Source: a virus. From it: a stretch of DNA of 31,982 nt. This document shows positions 5,470-11,946 of the stretch, piece by piece (positions within the stretch are counted from its first letter, which is position 1; the number at the start of each line of letters is the position of its first letter). The position numbers and the translations under genes were made by a program. The stretch spans positions 1-31,982 of the IMG/VR virus record IMGVR_UViG_3300037285_000198. One strand, written 5' to 3'. The notes beneath the pieces were generated by a model. It did no database searches and was not told the DNA's origin. It was given only the letters and a program-made list of their open reading frames with translations.

Positions 5470-5597
5470 TGGTGGGCTCAACCCTGTGGGGCGATTTAAC
5501 TAGTCAGACACAGCTAGTACCAATTTCAGCCGGAAATTCTTTAAGATGCGTCCGGATCCGCATTTTTAATTCGGTGCTGGGTCATTTGCATTAGCCC
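5470..5597 (-). other. Oversized tRNA-like candidate (128 nt)
   Basis: GGGCTAA pairs in 6 of 7 positions with TGAGCCC, followed by A and CCA. The interior holds strong hairpins (ATGCG/CGCAT; ACTAG/CTAGT) but no recognisable T-arm or anticodon arm. Low confidence. The rest of the stretch to 5660 holds only a 7-bp hairpin GTGTTGA/TCAACAC. Confidence 0.25.
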
Positions 5598-5661
5598 CAA
5601 CCATTCCACATTTTTGTGTTGACGTTGATATCATTTTCAACACAATATACCGAAACTTGGT

Positions 5662-5686
5662 GGACCATGCGAGACTCGCATGGTCC
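5662..5686. repeat. Perfect 12-bp palindrome with 1-nt centre
   Basis: GGACCATGCGAG, then A, then CTCGCATGGTCC. The arms are perfect. It lies in a gene-free spacer of the tRNA cluster. It could be a protein or nuclease target, or a very tight RNA hairpin. Confidence 0.8.
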
Positions 5687-5698
5687 TAATACGGTCTT

Positions 5699-5762
5699 CA
5701 AAATGCGACTCCTTGTACCAAGCTGGTTATGCTTTGGTGGAGTTTATCCAAGTCGCATTTTG
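5699..5762. repeat. Nested inverted repeat next to tRNA-Ala
   Basis: The outer arms CAAAATGCGACT and AGTCGCATTTTG are perfect. On the minus strand the interior folds as TGGA-TAAAC-TCCA and CCAAAGC-ATAACCA-GCTTGG, the second with a 7-nt loop. The outer helix ends at the 3' end of tRNA-Ala. The overall shape resembles a tRNA lacking a T-arm, but this is not a confident call. Confidence 0.6.
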
Positions 5763-5829
5763 GAGAAACGGGGTAACGATCCCCGCCATCAACCTTGCAA
5801 AGGTCGAGTCTAGCCCATCTAGCATCCCC
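5761..5829 (-). tRNA. tRNA-Ala (UGC)
   Basis: Acceptor GGGGATG/TTTCTCC (one T-T mismatch), no encoded CCA. Anticodon stem CGACC/GGTTG encloses TTTGCAA. T-arm CGGGG-ATCGTTA-CCCCG. Confidence 0.85.
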
Positions 5830-5836
5830 GTATTAA

Positions 5837-5919
5837 TGGTGGGAGGGTGAGAAGTCGAATCTCTCGCTTTCACTCCGGGTTTACAGTCCATCTGTGGATA
5901 CCCTCCACTGAACCCTCCC
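5837..5919 (-). tRNA. tRNA-Tyr (GUA)
   Basis: Acceptor GGGAGGG/CCCTCCC with A and CCA. Loop CTGTAAA on a short GG/CC stem with an A-C mismatch. A long variable arm, as normal for bacterial Tyr, and T-loop TTCGACT. Confidence 0.85.
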
Positions 5920-5995
5920 ATTATCGTGGTTGGCGCTACACTGTGTTGGTGCGCATTAACTGAAGGACACCCTCCACTTCAGTACCGTGTTATAT

Positions 5996-6084
5996 TGGAG
6001 GAAGATGGAGTAATCGAAACCCTAAGAGGTTCTAGCCCTTACCATGGATTTCAAGTCCACTTTGACACCTTGCCGGCATCTTCC
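5996..6084 (-). tRNA. tRNA-Ser (UGA)
   Basis: Acceptor GGAAGAT/ATCTTCC; the 3' end TCCA includes a discriminator T rather than the usual G. Anticodon stem GTGGA/TCCAT encloses CTTGAAA. A long variable arm fits class II. Confidence 0.87.
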
Positions 6085-6094
6085 ATTATTCTAT

Positions 6095-6178
6095 TGGTGC
6101 GGGCGGTGGGACTCGAACCCACAATCCTTCCGGCGCAAAATTTTAAGTTTTGTGTGTATACCATTCCACCACGCCCGC
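6095..6178 (-). tRNA. tRNA-Leu (UAA)
   Basis: Acceptor GCGGGCG/CGCCCGC with A and CCA. Anticodon stem CAAAA/TTTTG encloses CTTAAAA. Long variable arm. T-arm GTGGG-TTCGAGT-CCCAC. Confidence 0.93.
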
Positions 6179-6186
6179 ATTATTGT

Positions 6187-7113
6187 TTATCTCTGAATGA
6201 AAGGTTTTCCTTGTATAGCGTTGTATGCAGGGATATATTTTATTAACATTTTTGTAAACGATACATGTGAATAAGGATAATCACTAAGCTTAACAAACTC
6301 ACGTATTGATGTGTTGTTTGCTGCCTTAAATGTTTCAAACCACTCGATTGCAGTAGCTTCGTTTAAACTATGTTTACATTCTGCACACAGTTTGATTGCT
6401 GATACTAGATTAGGCGGTTTTGGTACCGTTGTTTTTTTAATTGCTGGTGGACGTTTTGATTTGGCTATTTGCTTACTCCGATACCATCCCTGCGGTATTT
6501 CATGTTCATGTTTACATCTGGAGTACGTCTTACCATCAGTAATTACAAACGTACCAAATTGTGAATTTCCATCACCAGCTTGGTGAATTTTACTTTTTTC
6601 ACCAATTGCGTTTTTTGAATGAGCAGTGTGTTTCTTGCCTTTAAATGGGTTTTTACCTCCAGCAGCATAAAACTCAACTGCTGCCATCGCGAGTTTGTTA
6701 GCGCGACGCGCACACCATATTGGGTCAGTTAACCGCAAATGTTGTTGTGTCGCAAGCCCTTGCTTAAAATTGTCAACCACATTGGGTGTTTTGCCATTCA
6801 TACCATATAAATTTAGTCCTCTGCGGTTAATATATAACATATTATCTGGTCCGCCTTCAATCAAATTATACGTGTCTGATCTGGCTACAAACCTAGTGTT
6901 GACTAACTGACGTTCCTTGTTAATCATATCGTCTATATTGTCATATGTAAACAGTATTTCTTTTAGGAAATTTTCCAATCCATATTTATTTTGGGCACGA
7001 CGTAGATACGACCCTGACCCCATATATCGGTCATCTAGATGCATAGTTTGGTGCATGCCAATATATATTTTGTTGTTAATTAAATTCGTTAGTTGATAGA
7101 TAGTATAATACAT
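6187..7113 (-). CDS. GIY-YIG homing endonuclease (SegA-like)
   Basis: A 308-residue protein. The N-terminal GIY-YIG nuclease reads YTIYQLTN...KIYIGMHQ, with Arg (DDRYMGSG) and the later catalytic Glu region (MINKERQLV). The middle has NUMOD3-like Gly/Asn-rich DNA-contact repeats (GGKNPFKGKKHTAHSKNAIGEKS). The start is supported by AAAGGAAAG 3 nt before the ATG. A TAAATA box lies upstream at about 7132. It sits between tRNA-Asn and tRNA-Leu and, unlike the other three minus-strand endonucleases here, has no split tRNA next to it. Confidence 0.85.
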   Translation of the reverse strand: MYYTIYQLTNLINNKIYIGMHQTMHLDDRYMGSGSYLRRAQNKYGLENFLKEILFTYDNIDDMINKERQLVNTRFVARSDTYNLIEGGPDNMLYINRRGLNLYGMNGKTPNVVDNFKQGLATQQHLRLTDPIWCARRANKLAMAAVEFYAAGGKNPFKGKKHTAHSKNAIGEKSKIHQAGDGNSQFGTFVITDGKTYSRCKHEHEIPQGWYRSKQIAKSKRPPAIKKTTVPKPPNLVSAIKLCAECKHSLNEATAIEWFETFKAANNTSIREFVKLSDYPYSHVSFTKMLIKYIPAYNAIQGKPFIQR

Positions 7114-7174
7114 GGCTTTCCTTTACCATGTTATTTAGCATATCTCGAACTTTTATTAATAGTAGTTAACAGTG

Positions 7175-7247
7175 CTCTGCATACTCGGCTCGAACGAGTG
7201 ACATACGGATTAACAATCCGGTGTTCTACCAACTGAACTAATGCAGA
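7175..7247 (-). tRNA. tRNA-Asn (GUU)
   Basis: Acceptor TCTGCAT/ATGCAGA, discriminator G, no CCA. Loop TTGTTAA on stem CGGA/TCCG. D-arm GTTC/GAAC. T-arm ACTCG-TTCGAGC-CGAGT. Confidence 0.9.
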
Positions 7248-7260
7248 GCGCTATTAACTA

Positions 7261-7283
7261 ATTTGATAACTCTGTTATCAAAT
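7261..7283. repeat. Perfect 10-bp hairpin between ncRNA candidate and tRNA-Asn
   Basis: ATTTGATAAC, loop TCT, GTTATCAAAT. No T-run on either side. It may mark the 3' border of the structured RNA region to its right (minus strand) or serve RNA processing. Confidence 0.6.
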
Positions 7284-8010
7284 GCTAGCGAAAATGTAAT
7301 TATATTTCATTGTGAAGGTATTTAAGCACAGCACCCTGCCAGGGGCTTTACTCTTTAAACTTTATCCATAACTGGCATCATGGACTTATTAACATCAAGA
7401 AGGCTTGCGCCCAATCAACATACGCTTTATCTTGAACGGTCAAAGCCGCAAGACTTAAATCTTCACAAAGAAATATAATTACATTACAAACAATCTGCTT
7501 ACAGCTACACTAAAGTGACTAATCACAAGCTGTCTTAAGCCACACAACCTCTTTGGGTCAAGATTTTAGTGTATGTGTAAGCGGATTATCTGCGTTGCCC
7601 CATATTTTCGTGGTCCTATATGCTTAGGGTCTTTCAAGTAGCCCACGGGATAAATATCTCAGGATATTTCCAATCCTAGTGAGATTTTTTCAGCTTTCGC
7701 ATCCATCCTCAAACACGCCCATTCAATCTTTTTTTAAGTGGTGATAACGATCGCGTTTCGTAATCCACTTTGGTGTCGTATACAAGGCTTACTGGCTCAT
7801 CACCTGCTTGTTTATTTTGTTGCGCTAATAACTGTGTTATCATTGCTTCTCCTATATAATAGCGTTTGCAGCTTGCACTGTCAACAACTATTTTCGTTAG
7901 CGTCTTCTAAACCGTAGTTTGATCTGCTATTCGTCTATCGTAGTGTAAAGTATTGCAATCTAATGTCAACTACTTTTTTAAAAAATCTTATGATAAGGTT
8001 TTGTAAAAAC
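7284..8010 (-). ncRNA. Candidate large structured RNA (GOLLD/ROOL-like by context)
   Basis: About 730 nt with no credible reading frame on either strand, lying between tRNA-Asn and tRNA-Glu. It has a 25-bp helix between 7290-7314 and 7460-7484 with one mismatch, enclosing 145 nt. A second helix of about 24 bp joins 7493-7516 and 7562-7585 (20 of 24 paired). Further right are ATCTCA-GGAT/ATCC-TGAGAT at about 7656-7685 and AAGTGG...ACGA/TCGT...CCACTT at about 7735-7770. Large ornate RNAs such as GOLLD and ROOL occur in phages beside tRNA genes and have similar size. I could not match a specific consensus by eye. The strand is assumed from the neighbouring tRNAs. Confidence 0.55.
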
Positions 8011-8018
8011 TTAGTTTG

Positions 8019-8093
8019 TGGTAGCCCCAACGAGTATCGATCTCGTTACTCTACCTTGAAAGGGTAGCGATCTAGCCAGTAATCCATGGGGCC
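8019..8093 (-). tRNA. tRNA-Glu (UUC)
   Basis: Acceptor GGCCCCA/TGGGGCT with A and CCA. A perfect anticodon stem CTACC/GGTAG encloses CTTTCAA. T-arm ACGAG-ATCGATA-CTCGT. It is the first tRNA of the minus-strand cluster. Confidence 0.92.
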
Positions 8094-8140
8094 ACTTGTT
8101 CTTCGTGTTCTTCTGGTTGCTCGTGTTCTTCGTGTTCCAT
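8072..8140 (-). CDS. Tiny acidic His-rich peptide overlapping tRNA-Glu
   Basis: A 22-codon frame starting at 8140 with AAGGAAAAC upstream. The product is a repeat of EEHE-type units (MEHEEHEQPEEHEEQ) and ends inside tRNA-Glu. The repeat and the good ribosome binding site suggest translation. The overlap with a tRNA argues for caution. Function unknown. Confidence 0.4.
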   Translation of the reverse strand: MEHEEHEQPEEHEEQVAPWITG

Positions 8141-8161
8141 CTGTTTTCCTTTCTTCGTCAT

Positions 8162-8193
8162 AAAAAAACCCTCCTAAGCGTGTGCTTGGAGGG
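8162..8193 (-). terminator. Rho-independent terminator
   Basis: On the minus strand: CCCTCCAAGC, loop ACAC, GCTTAGGAGGG, then a run of seven T. It ends the short transcription unit at 8223-8363 and separates it from the tRNA cluster. Confidence 0.85.
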
Positions 8194-8222
8194 CGTTTAC
8201 AAAATTAAAATGTTTTTACATT

Positions 8223-8363
8223 CTAACCTCCGTAACCCTCCATGGTCGGTTCAAAGCGTCCACCACGTGATGTAATATCATAATTCAGCGTCGCCCAACC
8301 ATTAGTCACACTTGTGGCTAAGTTGTTTGTGGAATTAATATATTGTTGTAAGGTGTGTTGCAT
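8223..8363 (-). CDS. Small protein (46 aa), function unknown
   Basis: Too short for a usual ORF cut-off but well framed: a sigma-70-like promoter about 70 nt upstream, a start at 8363 and a strong terminator 30 nt after the stop (TAG). The product is soluble, with an amphipathic start (MQHTLQQYINSTNN) and a Gly-rich end (TMEGYGG). The Shine-Dalgarno (AGAG) is weak. A TAAATA late box is also present at about 8417. No family recognised. Confidence 0.6.
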   Translation of the reverse strand: MQHTLQQYINSTNNLATSVTNGWATLNYDITSRGGRFEPTMEGYGG

Positions 8364-8435
8364 TGGTTCTCTTTGGTTGGTTGGTATAACTTAACACTCT
8401 GTGTTTCTGTTACGTTTATTTATCTTCTTAAAACT

Positions 8436-8464
8436 ACTATATACTGTTTATAGTGTGGTGTCAA
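8436..8464 (-). promoter_or_regulatory. Sigma-70-like early promoter
   Basis: TTGACA, 17-bp spacer, TATAGT on the minus strand, about 75 nt upstream of the 46-aa gene. Confidence 0.65.
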
Positions 8465-8505
8465 CTGCTTATTTCATTTTTGTTTGCCAGCAATGTGTCT
8501 TACTT

Positions 8506-8649
8506 TTAATTCCAAGCAGCTAACAGCAATAATGCTACACCAAGTAGCATCATAGTCATAAACATGTATGCTAATCCTCCGAGTACAAATGCCAAGCCCA
8601 CTGCGCCTGTGCATAACATAATCCAGGCAAATGCGATTCCATAGTCCAT
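8506..8649 (-). CDS. Small two-helix membrane protein
   Basis: 47 residues, starting at 8649 with AAGGAAC seven nt upstream; the longer upstream start lacks a ribosome binding site. The sequence is almost wholly hydrophobic (MDYGIAFAWIMLCTGAVGLA, then a second stretch rich in Leu, Ala and Met), so two transmembrane helices with a short Gly turn. It lies just downstream of the 107-aa gene. Function unknown; small membrane proteins of this kind in phages often modify the host envelope. Confidence 0.65.
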   Translation of the reverse strand: MDYGIAFAWIMLCTGAVGLAFVLGGLAYMFMTMMLLGVALLLLAAWN

Positions 8650-8660
8650 GTAATAGTTCC

Positions 8661-8984
8661 TTACCAGCTTACAGATACAATATAGTTGCCTACTTCTAAA
8701 TATCCGCGGTTGCATAAATCTGCCATCATCATATCCAGTTGGTATGATTCTATAAACTTGGTTCTAATAATTTCAGCAATGGTGCCTATATCATATGCAT
8801 CAAAAACTTCAGTGGCCACTGATACTGAAAGATCAGTATCATTATTACAGCCAAGATCAAAATTACAGTTGTGAACTTTTTCCAATAAGTCCTGTAAACC
8901 ATGTTGATCATTGTCTTTATCCTCCACAGAGGTCAACCAATTCACATAATTTGTGTGCTGTGTTCTAATCGCCAGGGTGGACAT
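8661..8984 (-). CDS. Conserved-looking hypothetical protein (107 aa)
   Basis: Soluble acidic protein without clear motifs. It overlaps the end of the preceding membrane-protein gene by 20 nt, so the two are probably translated from one message. The start at 8984 has only a weak purine stretch upstream, which suggests translational coupling. Asp/Asn-rich middle (CNNDTDLSVSV). No family recognised. Confidence 0.6.
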   Translation of the reverse strand: MSTLAIRTQHTNYVNWLTSVEDKDNDQHGLQDLLEKVHNCNFDLGCNNDTDLSVSVATEVFDAYDIGTIAEIIRTKFIESYQLDMMMADLCNRGYLEVGNYIVSVSW

Positions 8985-9282
8985 TTTGCTTGGTTCTTTC
9001 CTGAATTTCAGTTAAGCTTAATTTTGAATGGGCAGCATGAATTTGACTTTTTTGATAAGCTTGTAACCAATTGGTTACGGGAGATACGGGTTTGAGTGCC
9101 CAGTCGCCGATGACAGTAAAAATATAAACAATACCGGCTGACACGAACCCAGTTACTATAAGCGGTGTCATTAAAATCAAAGTAAAAACACCTGCTGCTT
9201 TTGCCATGTACATCCGTCGAATATAACTTCTAATTTCAGGACATTTCCAGTACACTCGAACATCGCTACGAATCTTGCCCAT
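8965..9282 (-). CDS. Membrane protein (105 aa), function unknown
   Basis: The start at 9282 is preceded by AAAGGAC. The N-terminus is basic and is followed by a long hydrophobic segment from about residue 27 to 62 (AAGVFTLILMTPLIVTGFVS and beyond), enough for one or two transmembrane helices. The C-terminal third is hydrophilic and helical. The ATG overlaps the stop of a 21-codon upstream frame (TAATG), which suggests coupled translation. Confidence 0.65.
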   Translation of the reverse strand: MGKIRSDVRVYWKCPEIRSYIRRMYMAKAAGVFTLILMTPLIVTGFVSAGIVYIFTVIGDWALKPVSPVTNWLQAYQKSQIHAAHSKLSLTEIQERTKQNVHPGD

Positions 9283-9347
9283 TATTTGTCCTTTAGAGCA
9301 CTACTGGGATGGTGACACGTAATTCGGTATACATAAAATACTTGCAT
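9282..9347 (-). CDS. 21-aa peptide; possible GIY-YIG N-terminal remnant
   Basis: The frame starts at 9347 with GGAGAAC upstream and ends in TAATG with the next gene. The product begins MQVFYVYRITCHH and ends SSALKDK. This resembles the first strand of GIY-YIG nucleases (YVYRITN...KYYIG), cut just where the YIG strand should follow. It may be a decayed homing gene or a short leader peptide. Its ribosome binding site lies in the loop of a 12-bp hairpin. Confidence 0.4.
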   Translation of the reverse strand: MQVFYVYRITCHHPSSALKDK

Positions 9348-9376
9348 TTTCAGTTCTCCTACTCATGCAAGTATTT
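9336..9376. repeat. 12-bp inverted repeat around a ribosome binding site
   Basis: AAATACTTGCAT and ATGCAAGTATTT are separated by 17 nt that contain GGAGAAC. The upstream arm overlaps a GATAAATA late box (9371-9378). Longer transcripts can form the hairpin; a late transcript starting inside it would not. Confidence 0.6.
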
Positions 9377-9381
9377 ATCAT

Positions 9382-9885
9382 TCATGTAGACATCAACACG
9401 CTAGTTTCCATTTTGCCATTGGCGACACGGTCTGCGCCAAATGATGCGGCGAATGAATCAGGTTTTAACTTGACCTGATTATCTGGTAGACCAGTTACAC
9501 CAAGTACATATCCAGCTGCTTCTTGTGCTGCACAATTTGATCCTTGTTTTGGATCTTGAGAAATGTCTAAGTGGATTTCAATATCAAACTCGTCAATAAA
9601 CGGAATCATCTGGGTGTATAGTTCACACACCTTTTGAACTTCCTTCATCATACGCATCTTTGGACGGCTAATTTTAGCATCATAATCCGGTTCTGTACTC
9701 ATGTGGCTGAACAGTTTACAACCATTCTTACCATTGATGTGTACGATAAAGACTGTGGCATAAGTTGCATACCAACGTCCATTCTTCCGTGATCTAACAC
9801 TGTCGCATCCAAAGTAAATCTTTGTGCTAGTGTCAAGTGTGGAGAGTAAATCCACGATTTCTTCTACTCGTTTCTGGCTGAACAT
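9382..9885 (-). CDS. YkuK/DUF458-family RNase H-like protein
   Basis: 167 residues. The family features are visible: an early Asp in IYFGCDSVRSR with a following YATYATVFIVH strand, then EIHLDIS, SNCAAQEAAGYVLG, and a C-terminal KPDSFAASFGADR. These acidic positions match the DUF458 (YkuK) fold, which is related to RNase H. The biochemical role of this family is not settled. The start is supported by AGGA 7 nt upstream. A strong sigma-70-like promoter lies immediately upstream, so expression is probably early. Confidence 0.75.
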   Translation of the reverse strand: MFSQKRVEEIVDLLSTLDTSTKIYFGCDSVRSRKNGRWYATYATVFIVHINGKNGCKLFSHMSTEPDYDAKISRPKMRMMKEVQKVCELYTQMIPFIDEFDIEIHLDISQDPKQGSNCAAQEAAGYVLGVTGLPDNQVKLKPDSFAASFGADRVANGKMETSVLMST

Positions 9886-9910
9886 TTTAAAATCCTATAT
9901 TATAGTGGTT

Positions 9911-9939
9911 ATATTATAGTACATAGTGTACATTGTCAA
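9911..9939 (-). promoter_or_regulatory. Sigma-70-like early promoter for the DUF458 gene
   Basis: TTGACA at 9934-9939; TATAAT at a 15-bp spacing, or the overlapping TAATAT at 17 bp. It points away from the plus-strand endonuclease. Confidence 0.65.
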
Positions 9940-9952
9940 TACATTATTTACA

Positions 9953-9993
9953 TAAATAACCATGTAGTCCACGACGCGCCAACGTCCGACTAC
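9953..9993 (+). promoter_or_regulatory. Late promoter plus 5'-terminal hairpin (copy 1 of 3)
   Basis: TAAATA (9953-9958), exactly 5 nt, then a 30-nt hairpin GTAGTC...GACTAC with inner helix GACG/CGTC. The other two copies have GATG/CATC, a compensatory pair change. The hairpin would start at +1 of a late transcript. AAGGAT follows as ribosome binding site. Confidence 0.75.
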
Positions 9994-10019
9994 TCTATTA
10001 TCTAGAAGGATACAACAGC

Positions 10020-10718
10020 ATGAATATTTATCAACCTTACACCTACCTCATCGGCTGGTCAGCAATTGACCGTTGGTATTATGGCGTTAGATATGGTAAG
10101 GGGTGCCATCCAACTGATTTGTGGACAAAATACTTCACATCTTCCAAATATGTTGCGCTTCTTCGTGAAACACATGGTGAACCCGATATCATAACAATAG
10201 ATGAAACATTTTCCAATGCATTGGATGCAGTCACATATGAAAAGAAAATATTAACAGTTATGGATGTGATTAACTCACCCATATGGATCAATCGCAACAT
10301 CGGCGGGGTTTGGGCTAGGATTAGCGGGTTTACACATTCAGAAAAGTCTAAGCAGTTAATGGCCATTTCATCAACTGGTATACGTCATACAACAGAAACC
10401 CGTAAAAAAATGTCAATCGCACATACAGGGAAACCACACCCATTAACTGCTAAGTCACGAGGATTGGGTGTGGTTACCAAGATGCAAAATATATATAGCA
10501 ATCCCAAAGGATTTTTTATTACACCTTGGGGAAAATTTGTTATGGCAAGAGATGCTGCACAAGCAGCACCTGAAGCAGTCCATGAAGATTCAATAACTGG
10601 TTGGTGCCGCCGTGACAATTATAATATTATACCTCCCAGGACTAAAAAAATTATGCTTCAGGCATATATCGGAAAAACATACAACCAAGCTGGATTTAGT
10701 TATGAAAAAGTAAGATAA
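10020..10718 (+). CDS. GIY-YIG homing endonuclease, plus-strand copy A
   Basis: 232 residues. The N-terminal nuclease core reads YLIGWSAIDRWYYGVRYG, then FTSSKYVALLRETHGEPD and a later YEKKIL that supplies the family Glu. The middle carries two NUMOD3-like units (HSEKSKQLMAIS; TETRKKMSIAHTG). The C-terminus resembles a NUMOD DNA-recognition helix (SITGWCRRDNYNI). The first 70 or so residues are nearly identical to copy B at 26885, while the C-terminal halves differ, as expected when recognition domains are exchanged. It is inserted against the direction of all neighbours. AAGGAT precedes the ATG. Confidence 0.85.
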   Translation: MNIYQPYTYLIGWSAIDRWYYGVRYGKGCHPTDLWTKYFTSSKYVALLRETHGEPDIITIDETFSNALDAVTYEKKILTVMDVINSPIWINRNIGGVWARISGFTHSEKSKQLMAISSTGIRHTTETRKKMSIAHTGKPHPLTAKSRGLGVVTKMQNIYSNPKGFFITPWGKFVMARDAAQAAPEAVHEDSITGWCRRDNYNIIPPRTKKIMLQAYIGKTYNQAGFSYEKVR

Positions 10719-10725
10719 CACCTTT

Positions 10726-10914
10726 TTATTTAGTAAGTTGTTTATAGTACGCATTGGCACAATAAACATCACAAAAATATTTCTCAGCCAGATGTGGTGC
10801 CGTGGGGTTGCCGACATAATACAGTGGCCATTCGCCCAACAAAATACCAGTATGTGAATAGCACACACTGGTATTGTTAATAGTAGTGTTGTTACATTGA
10901 GCGCATTGTGTCAT
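10726..10914 (-). CDS. Small zinc-ribbon-like protein
   Basis: 62 residues with CAQC near the N-terminus and CDVYC near the C-terminus, so four Cys that could bind one zinc ion. The start at 10914 has GGGGA about 6 nt upstream. It is the last gene of a tightly packed minus-strand run (10918-11881) and converges with the plus-strand endonuclease. A MYM/TRASH-type fold is possible; the function is unknown. Confidence 0.6.
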   Translation of the reverse strand: MTQCAQCNNTTINNTSVCYSHTGILLGEWPLYYVGNPTAPHLAEKYFCDVYCANAYYKQLTK

Positions 10915-10917
10915 AAT

Positions 10918-11205
10918 TTATCCCCATCTTAGTTTAAACATTACAGCATTGTCTGCTGACTTGAAGCCAAACACACGACCCCATTGTCTGTGTTGGCCCA
11001 TACCAAATTCATTGTCGCACCAGCTACTGCCTTCATACATATAGGAGGGTGATCTGACTGGACAGGCTGCAACAGGATAATAATATCCATATTTTATCCA
11101 AAATTGTACCCGAGCTGGTGTAATATATTCAGCGTGGGTGGGACTAAGTTGTGCGAACAGTTCATAAGTGCGGGCATCTTTTTCTGCTTTGGTATTATAC
11201 GTCAT
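10918..11205 (-). CDS. Hypothetical protein with MFKLRWG tail
   Basis: 95 residues from the ATG at 11205, which has GAGGTGGGG directly upstream. It ends FGFKSADNAVMFKLRWG. The same tail pattern (F-x-F-x4-D-A-x-MFKLRWG) closes the next gene upstream and occurs near the end of the gene at 26554. The ATG overlaps the stop of the upstream gene (ATGA), so translation is coupled. No family recognised. Confidence 0.65.
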   Translation of the reverse strand: MTYNTKAEKDARTYELFAQLSPTHAEYITPARVQFWIKYGYYYPVAACPVRSPSYMYEGSSWCDNEFGMGQHRQWGRVFGFKSADNAVMFKLRWG

Positions 11206-11525
11206 CCCCACCTCAATTTAAACATAGTGGCATCCTCAGGGTTATCAAACCAAAATCGACCAGGAGTATAGGTGCAATGGTCTTCACTATAATATTTGAG
11301 GCACCAACGACACATATCCACCAAACTCCCGTCACCCGGAGGCACACAGTAAAATAGCACTCGTGTATAATCTTTATCATACAGTTCAGATTTAAGTTTA
11401 GCGTCATGGAATATTTTAATTGTCAAACGTCGCGGGGTATCATTATGATCAAGATACCATATATACCCCTCACTGTCACGAGTTGCATGCGTTATCATTG
11501 CTGTAGGGTTACATAAAACGGCCAT
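11202..11525 (-). CDS. Hypothetical protein with MFKLRWG tail
   Basis: 107 residues ending FWFDNPEDATMFKLRWG, so it is a partial paralogue of the downstream gene. The middle has a Cys/His cluster (CRWCLKYYSEDHC) that might hold a metal. It overlaps the upstream gene by 31 nt. The start at 11525 has no clear ribosome binding site; a start at MITHATRD, 27 nt downstream, is an alternative. Confidence 0.65.
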   Translation of the reverse strand: MAVLCNPTAMITHATRDSEGYIWYLDHNDTPRRLTIKIFHDAKLKSELYDKDYTRVLFYCVPPGDGSLVDMCRWCLKYYSEDHCTYTPGRFWFDNPEDATMFKLRWG

Positions 11526-11881
11526 TTATTAATAGCAATACCTTGGTTGAACAAATAATATTCAATCTCTTGTTCACGTTGGCCCTGTGGCATATCGCTA
11601 AGGGCTACTATTTCAAATGTTTCCATATCCCAGCGCATGGCAGTGGCCATATCGATATCATAATCAGCCATCATACCTGCAAGGCGGTTGTTCAACACCA
11701 TCAGGGCCTCAGCTTCGCAAACACGGTCGTCTGCTTCGCGAGCAGTCAGCATGTCGCACAAGTAATTCCACTGGACGGCTTTTTCTGCTTCTGTCTGCGC
11801 CTGGAAGGCATTGAAAAATGCAGCGTCAGGGCGGCTACCAGTTGCGTCTTTGAATAAGTCTGAGATCAATTCATATGACAT
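11495..11881 (-). CDS. Hypothetical acidic protein (128 aa)
   Basis: Soluble, mostly helical and acidic. The start at 11881 has AGGAT 5 nt upstream. It is the first gene of the run 11881-10726, served by a TTGACA-N17-TATAGT promoter 37 nt upstream. No catalytic motif is visible; the C-terminus (INKWPFYVTLQQ) overlaps the next gene. Confidence 0.65.
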   Translation of the reverse strand: MSYELISDLFKDATGSRPDAAFFNAFQAQTEAEKAVQWNYLCDMLTAREADDRVCEAEALMVLNNRLAGMMADYDIDMATAMRWDMETFEIVALSDMPQGQREQEIEYYLFNQGIAINKWPFYVTLQQ

Positions 11882-11917
11882 GTTTTATCCTAACCAGTGT
11901 TTATTGCTTACTTGTTG

Positions 11918-11946
11918 ACTATAGTATAATCAGACTTAGTTGTCAA
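11918..11946 (-). promoter_or_regulatory. Sigma-70-like early promoter
   Basis: TTGACA, 17-bp spacer, TATAGT. It overlaps the last codons of the hydrolase gene and drives the gene run starting at 11881. Confidence 0.75.

Noticed and set aside
5920-5995. Another tRNA between Tyr and Ser
   Set aside because: Only a hairpin ACTGAAG/CTTCAGT and GC-rich palindromic pieces were found. No T-loop or matching acceptor strands.
1894-6246. Many short plus-strand reading frames over the tRNA cluster, with phrases such as GFEPT and RTPVS
   Set aside because: These are reverse complements of tRNA T-arms and D-arms. None has a ribosome binding site, and they overlap well-folded minus-strand tRNAs.
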